Under the pieces are notes generated by a model. That model worked only from the letters and a program-made list of their open reading frames with translations. It searched no databases and was not told the DNA's origin. Shown in pieces: positions 58,650 through 64,000 of a DNA stretch of 64,000 bases. The stretch is from contig WHVD01000015.1 in the NCBI GenBank assembly GCA_015178975.1, positions 124,001 through 188,000 of the forward strand, written 5' to 3'. The stretch comes from Hysterangium stoloniferum (taxonomy: Eukaryota > Basidiomycota > Agaricomycetes > Hysterangiales > Hysterangiaceae). How positions within the stretch are numbered: the stretch's first letter is position 1; each line of letters opens with the position of its first letter. Position numbers and translations under genes: made by a program.

Positions 58650-61600
58650 TTATTTTTGCCGATGAAATAGTGAGAATATGTTTGGGGAAATGGGATCAGC
58701 AGCATAATGATTTCTGAAGGTGGGATCTTTCTGGTACCCATCATGGAGTTCCTTAGCATACTTCTCATTGATCTCTATAAGCAATTGAGGGTTCAAGAGG
58801 GTAAAGTCTGATTTGTTGATCTCATCATTTCTGGGGAGGTTATGAAGATCCCATTCTGTTTGGGGGACCTCTTCCATCATTCCAATAGGTTCCACTAACT
58901 CACAATGAGTGAAAAAGATGGCTCTTTCTGCTGGTTTATTCTCCCATAGTTTCTCATTGTGATTCCTGTTAGAAGAGTCTGCTATGATTGGTAATAGGTC
59001 ATCTCTTGCAGGACTAACACAGTTGGGTACTTGAGGGAGTCTAGACAATGGGTCAATGTTGCTGTGTATTTGTCCCACTCAGTGTAGGATTTCCAGACCA
59101 GGGTATGCAGCATGTACTGCCCCCCATGTGGCCAGTTGGTGATTGGTATTCTTATAAGATTTGGCCCATTGTAATGCCACATGGTCAGTGATGAGAAGTA
59201 TACGTTCTCCTTCTATAAAGGGCTGGAAATGAACTAGTCCCTCTTTAGTGGCTAATGCTTCTCATTCCGTGGCTGAGTAGTTACATTCAGCCTTCTTGAG
59301 CATGCAGCTCCAATAGGTGAGACACGCTCCACAGTGACACTAGTGTCATCAAAATCTGAAGCCCAGGAATCTGTCTAGGTGAATTCCAGTTCCTTGGTCT
59401 TATAATGAGTGATGAAAATGGGTACATATCAAGATTGATTGAAGGCTGATTTTGCTTGGGCATAGATTTTGGTATCCTTTAGGTCCCAAAGTGTCATCTT
59501 CTGCACTTGTTGGAGACAACATCCTAATGCAAAGTCCAAAGCATCCATGTATAGCTGATAAGGCATGCCACTCATGGGGTGCCTGAGTACTGGAGCAGAG
59601 CTCAGTGCAACTTTGATGTCTTCAAAAGCCCTGGTGTGTTCAGAATCCCAAGTCCAATGAATTCCTTTCTTTAGGAGGTTGAAGTGCAGGGCAACCATCC
59701 AGGAGTAAAATGGTATGTAAGTGGAGAAGTAGAAAACCATTCCAAGGAAATGTTGGAGATCTCCTATCTTGGTGGGCATAGCTAGTTCTAGTATAGCAGC
59801 AACCTTTTCTTGGTGGGTCAAAAAACTGAGTCTAGACACATTATGTCCTAGTAATAAAATTGAGTTATATCTGACATAGCACTTTTTGGGTGAGAGAGTG
59901 ATTCCTGCTGTAATTATGGCCTGTAAGACTTTATCTAAATGCTCTAGATGATCATCCCATGTCTTAGAAAAGATCACGAAGTTGTCAATATAAACTAGGC
60001 AGAAGATCCACAAGTAGGGTGTGAGTACAGTTTGTATAACCCTCTGGAAAATGGAGGGTCCATTCCAGAGTCCAAATGGCATTCTCCTGAATTGCCACAG
60101 TCCTCAGTGGGATCTGAAGGTGGTCTTTGGTTTGTCCTCTTCTAGCATTTTGAGTTGAGTGAAACCAGCTAATGTGTCAAATGGGGATAGGATGTTGGAT
60201 CGAGAAAGTGCTTGCATGATCTCTGACTGATGTGGTAATGGGAATTCATTGGGGACTGTGAAGCTGTTCAATTTCTGATAGTCTATTACTACTCACAGTT
60301 TCCCATTGCGATAGACTACAAAGGCTGGTGCTCCCCAAGGACTCTTGGACAATTCGATAACTCCCTGTTGAAACCAGGTATCCATTTGTTTGTCAATGAC
60401 TTTCCCATTGGCTGGGGAAGTTTGAAACATTGGCATCAAGATATGTAGGTTGCATACCATCCTTCAGTGGAATGCTGGCCTTAACATCTACTTGTCCCAA
60501 ATATCTATCCACCCTGAAGGCTTGGATGTTCTTAGGAGGATATCTGAAGACTATTAAGTATACCAAATTATAATATACTCTAAAGGTCATTTACACATCT
60601 GGGATGTGATTCAAACATAATTTGGTTTTTAAAACTTTCAAAAAGTTTTAAACTCTCTTGTACATTACAAACTAAAGAATCTTTCCGGACATGAGTAGAC
60701 AATAAAAAAATTAGTAGTTTGAAACACTAATACTTTTAAAAAATAGATACCTTTAGATAGTCCATTCCATGCATATGTATTACTTTGGAATGGATCTGTC
60801 AATCTGAACAGATTTCTACTTGATTCAACATACCCAGAATATATAGGAGGTTTTACTTAATAAAGACAGCTGTGGTATGAAAAATTTCCAATAATATTTT
60901 ACATATTTTACATGGAAATAACTACATTACAAATTTTAAAAAACAAAGTACTAATAAAAGTATTAGTAGGCATTTGTAAAAGGAAGGAAATTATATAGAG
61001 TGGAATTTGTTAAATAAATATGGGTGGTATAAGATGTAATATGAAGAACTATTTCTGATGGTTGTTTTTGATGATATAATTGTTTCAGAATAGATATCAC
61101 TATTTAAAGATGGAGTTTTGTAAAAATAAGACTTTTATTAGTAAATATTTGAGATTATAGTAATTATAAACACCCTCCTTAGTCAAGACCAAACCCAAGT
61201 GAAGGGAGATGTCAGCAGGAATGTCAGACCCTAATTTAACCAACTTATGCAAGTCCTCCAAACAAAGTGTTTCCATAGTGGTGACCTCCAACATTTTAGG
61301 ACCTGCCGGGTCAAAATTGTCCATGGATTCCCATTCTAGGGACAGTTCAAACAATCAAGGGTTGAGAATGTGTTCTTCTTCCATCCTTGATAGGCTCTCA
61401 ATGAGGTGAGCAATTTTGGTTGCTATTGATTGCATCAATTCCTTTTCAATCAGGGAAGGCATCTGGGCCCATTTGTTCACCTCATGAATTAATCCAATGG
61501 TTTCCCCTTGCCTAATGATTCATGATGTCAAAGAGGGGTTAGCAAGAGGTATTGTGGCTCTTTCTTTAGAGATGGCAGTGGTGGGAGTGGCTAGTATGCT

Positions 61601-62668
61601 TATTGTCATTTTGCAAGACGATTCCCTCAACTATCCATTGGTCACCAGTAAGGTCTCCAACATAAATTGGTACTAATTGAGTTGATTATGGTTCTATAGT
61701 ACAATCCTGTAGGGCTCATGCAACTCTTTCAGTATGCACCCCTTTGTCTGGTTTGGAAGTCAATTCAGGTGAGTTGCTGGCTCATTCTTCAAGGGGAGCT
61801 GAGAAGGTTAATGGCTGCAGTTCTTTAGAAGAACTGGCTGGGATAGACCCCACTCTTCCTGGGAGAATTAATCTGGAGCCCAACAGCTGATCTTGTAGCA
61901 TCCCAATCTCATAGTTCACATGGAAGTCCTCCTCAAGAAGAATTGGTACAGTCATACCTCAGACAATGTACATTTCAGCTGTAAATTTAAGGAGCGTACC
62001 AGTTTCATCTTCAAGGTAGATGTGGATGTTGATGTATCCTAAGACCTTAGCATTACAGTCAGCTGAATGAGGTGCAGTTTGAGTCCTTGTTTGAGCTTGG
62101 GGTGATCTTCTAGTTCCTTATAGAAATCCTCTGAAATTAGGGAAAGGTCAGCCCCAGCGTCCAGCCTGATTTTGATAAGGTTAGAGGCTTCTGAATGCCC
62201 TATGTGCCGTAGATGTGTAATGCCAAGATTCCTATACTGGAGTATCCACTGGGAGGATCCCTTTGCAATAAATGATAGTTGAATCCTCCTTCATCAGCTG
62301 ACTGGACCAAGGATATTGGACCTTGGGTCTTTTACTTTCCCTTTTTGCAGCCAGTTTGACATCCCTCCTGACACATCTACTGTTAGTACCTTGGGAGTAG
62401 CACTTGGGACAGGGTCATCTGCTTCTGAGTCCGAATCCTTGTAAGGAATTAAGGTGGGTAGTGGTCCTGGGTCAAAAGGGAAGTTCTCCTCTTCTGATCC
62501 CTCTAACCTAGAGGGGTCTTCTATAACATAGTTCTGACTTATTTCCTTGGATTGATTCATAGATACTTCCTCATTGATGATTTGCTCAATGGTAGGAAGT
62601 TTAGATTGCAATAAGGCTTCCATCTTGGTCAGACCTTTCTGGTTCTGACGATGAGCATCCAGCCAGTG
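58650..62668 (-). pseudogene. Gypsy B pol remnant: protease, RT, RNase H
   Basis: Reading down from the LTR, the text begins LDAHRQNQKGLTKMEALLQS. This is the 3' end of gag, so most of gag is deleted right next to the LTR. It continues through LPTIEQIINEE, an acidic linker and protease-region debris. RT pieces are YLGQVDVKASIPLKDGMQP, KSPWGAPAFVVYRNGKL, RRMPFGLWNGPSIFQRV and LVYIDNFVIFS; the YxDD motif is YIDN, so a catalytic Asp is lost. RNase H and its spacer read to RLPQVPNCVSPARDDLLP and end near 58650. About 500 bp of AT-rich DNA (60600-61110) interrupts it. Confidence 0.83.
60600..61110. other. AT-rich block inside gypsy B
   Basis: Markedly more AT-rich than either side, with no coding similarity, lying between RT and protease debris. 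It contains short inverted and repeated A/T tracts such as ACTAATACTTTTAAAA and AAAAGTATTAGTAG. It may be an inserted MITE or microsatellite-like expansion. Confidence 0.45.
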
Positions 62669-63301
62669 TGAAGAGTGGTGGAAGTTCTAACCATTCTATA
62701 TATGAAGAATATTGACCGTTTAGGTACAACACAAAGATGCATTGACTATCTAAGTCTAATACAGACTGAACATGTATTGACTGTTTAGTTCAATACAGTC
62801 GGGTGAAATAGCTATCTAAAGTAGAATAGAGAGCTAAAATGAATAAGGAGAATCGACTATGAAGTACGATTCTGAGGGACTGCTTGAGTGTAGAAGAGAA
62901 TAATGAGAGAGTCAAATAACAGAGTAGCATGGATGTAGTCTACACGAATTGAGATAAAAGTGGAGTTTCGACCAGTATAGTTTGAAACTCTGATTGCATT
63001 GATAGTCAAAGCCCATCTGTGATGGTCGAGACGATGCCCCAATCACAACTTACAGGACACTAATCGATGTCTGGGTAAGTCATGGTTGTGGGGTAAAAAG
63101 TGCCTGAGTTCTAACTATGGGTGCTAGAATATATAAGTTTGGCATGTTTGTGCCCACAAGAGTCGATGTACTGCATACATAGGTCGTCAAACTAATTATA
63201 AGTGTATAATAAAATAGAGAGAAAGTAGAAATAATAATAGAAATATAGTATGAGCTCATCCAGACTATATTTCCCAAGTATATTTCACTGTACCTCTCAC
63301 A
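62669..63301 (-). repeat. 5' LTR of gypsy B (LTR4 family)
   Basis: A 633-bp LTR; on the minus strand TGTGAGAGGTACAGTG to CCACTCTTCA, matching 55871-56491 throughout. It ends immediately next to the unknown ORF at 63327. Confidence 0.85.
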
Positions 63302-63326
63302 GTGCCTCCCAGGTCGAAGAGCTATG

Positions 63327-63998
63327 TCAAAGAAGGTGTTGAAGGACACTTGGAACTCCTCCCCATGCATCCTGCAATGAACCTCCAAGGTGCAGGATAG
63401 CATTTACCCAGGTGAGACACTTGGTGTGAAAAGAAAGGGCAATGTCTTCCCGCTTCAAAACGTCGTTGGCAGATGTCAACCCATCCAGTTTCTGGATTGA
63501 AGAGACCCAATGACTGTAGGCCTTCTGACATGTTCTAATGATGGTGCGAACACAATCAGTGGAGGTGTCAGTGATGCAGGCAATGAGAGGAGGCCAGGGG
63601 TGTAGTGATGGTGGGGCAGGAGTGAGAAGTGGTGCGCAGCTTGCATCTCCACCAGAGGGAAGTCCTCCCGAGGTGTCAGAATCTGGCAACAGATGCTCCA
63701 ACAGGTCGACTAGGTCTGCAGCTGAGTGGATCAGTGCATGCTCAGGAAGGACGCAAGAGGAGTCAACGAGCAGAGACCGAAACATGGAGAGCTCAACCCG
63801 CTCGATATCCTCTGCTAAATGCAGCTGTTCCTTAGGGTCATTGACGCATAAGTAAAATGTACTTATGCAGTCCGACAGTGTGAGAGACCCGCTATACCCT
63901 TGAATATGCCCTTTAAGAAGGGGGTGCTGTAAGGTTGGCCCTAGTCGCATTAATGTGTGTCCCACAGTGAAAATGTCAGAGAGGTAGTTAATGGACAT
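63327..63998 (-). CDS. Unknown protein fragment at window edge
   Basis: An uninterrupted 223-codon frame that probably continues beyond the window. Readable features are SINYLSDIFTVGHTLMR at the start of the visible part, a helical middle (LHLAEDIERVELSMFRSLLV), a Pro/Ser-rich loop and a C-terminus LGGSLQDAWGGVPSVLQHLL. No family was recognised. LTR4 lies 25 bp beyond its stop, so the 3' end may have been truncated by that insertion. It could be a host gene or an accessory gene of a larger transposon. Confidence 0.4.
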   Translation of the reverse strand: MSINYLSDIFTVGHTLMRLGPTLQHPLLKGHIQGYSGSLTLSDCISTFYLCVNDPKEQLHLAEDIERVELSMFRSLLVDSSCVLPEHALIHSAADLVDLLEHLLPDSDTSGGLPSGGDASCAPLLTPAPPSLHPWPPLIACITDTSTDCVRTIIRTCQKAYSHWVSSIQKLDGLTSANDVLKREDIALSFHTKCLTWVNAILHLGGSLQDAWGGVPSVLQHLL

Positions 63999-64000
63999 AT

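Overview
The window looks like a basidiomycete (mushroom-type, Agaricomycetes-like) nuclear genome segment. The intact genes carry many short GT-AG introns of about 50-80 bases, and the encoded families are typical of such fungi: a microbial-type opsin, secreted S10 carboxypeptidases, a fungal BTB protein and 14-3-3. Host gene islands alternate with dense, nested and decayed transposon blocks. Nothing bacterial or plasmid-like was seen, and no rRNA, tRNA or CRISPR array was recognised.

Layout. 1-2290: no confident gene. 2.3-20 kb: a transposon graveyard. It holds four solo LTRs of one family (called LTR1 here, one nested inside another), a copia gag remnant split by a Tc1 element, and a chromodomain gypsy remnant whose integrase core is inverted. 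That gypsy contains a solo LTR (LTR2), which contains a second Tc1 element, which contains a 1.1-kb copia mini-element. After it come another copia gag remnant split by an LTR (LTR3) and a foldback MITE, and then an LTR3 copy broken one base from its end by a deleted hAT element. Most insertions keep readable target-site duplications, so their order can be reconstructed.

20.6-33.5 kb: a gene island. In order it has an opsin (+) with proton-pump-type residues, two tandem S10 serine carboxypeptidase genes (-), an unrecognised signal-peptide plus seven-helix membrane protein (+), and an ARO8-like aminotransferase (-). 34.3-38.5 kb: a copia pol remnant interrupted by LTR2, then LTR1 and LTR2 copies. 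38.9-48.8 kb: a second gene island with a DUF255/SPATA20-type thioredoxin-fold protein (-), a 14-3-3 protein (+) with an apparent GC-AG first coding intron, and a BTB-domain protein (+). 50.2-63.3 kb: LTR fragments, the 5' half of a second chromodomain-type gypsy, and two members of another gypsy family joined tail to tail. A partial unknown ORF lies at the right edge.

No operon-like joint function is apparent. The genes look like independent housekeeping or secreted-protein loci. The most unusual material is structural: an in-place inversion of an integrase core, a motif shared by otherwise different LTR families, and a CpG-transition signature between paired LTRs that suggests cytosine methylation acts on these repeats.
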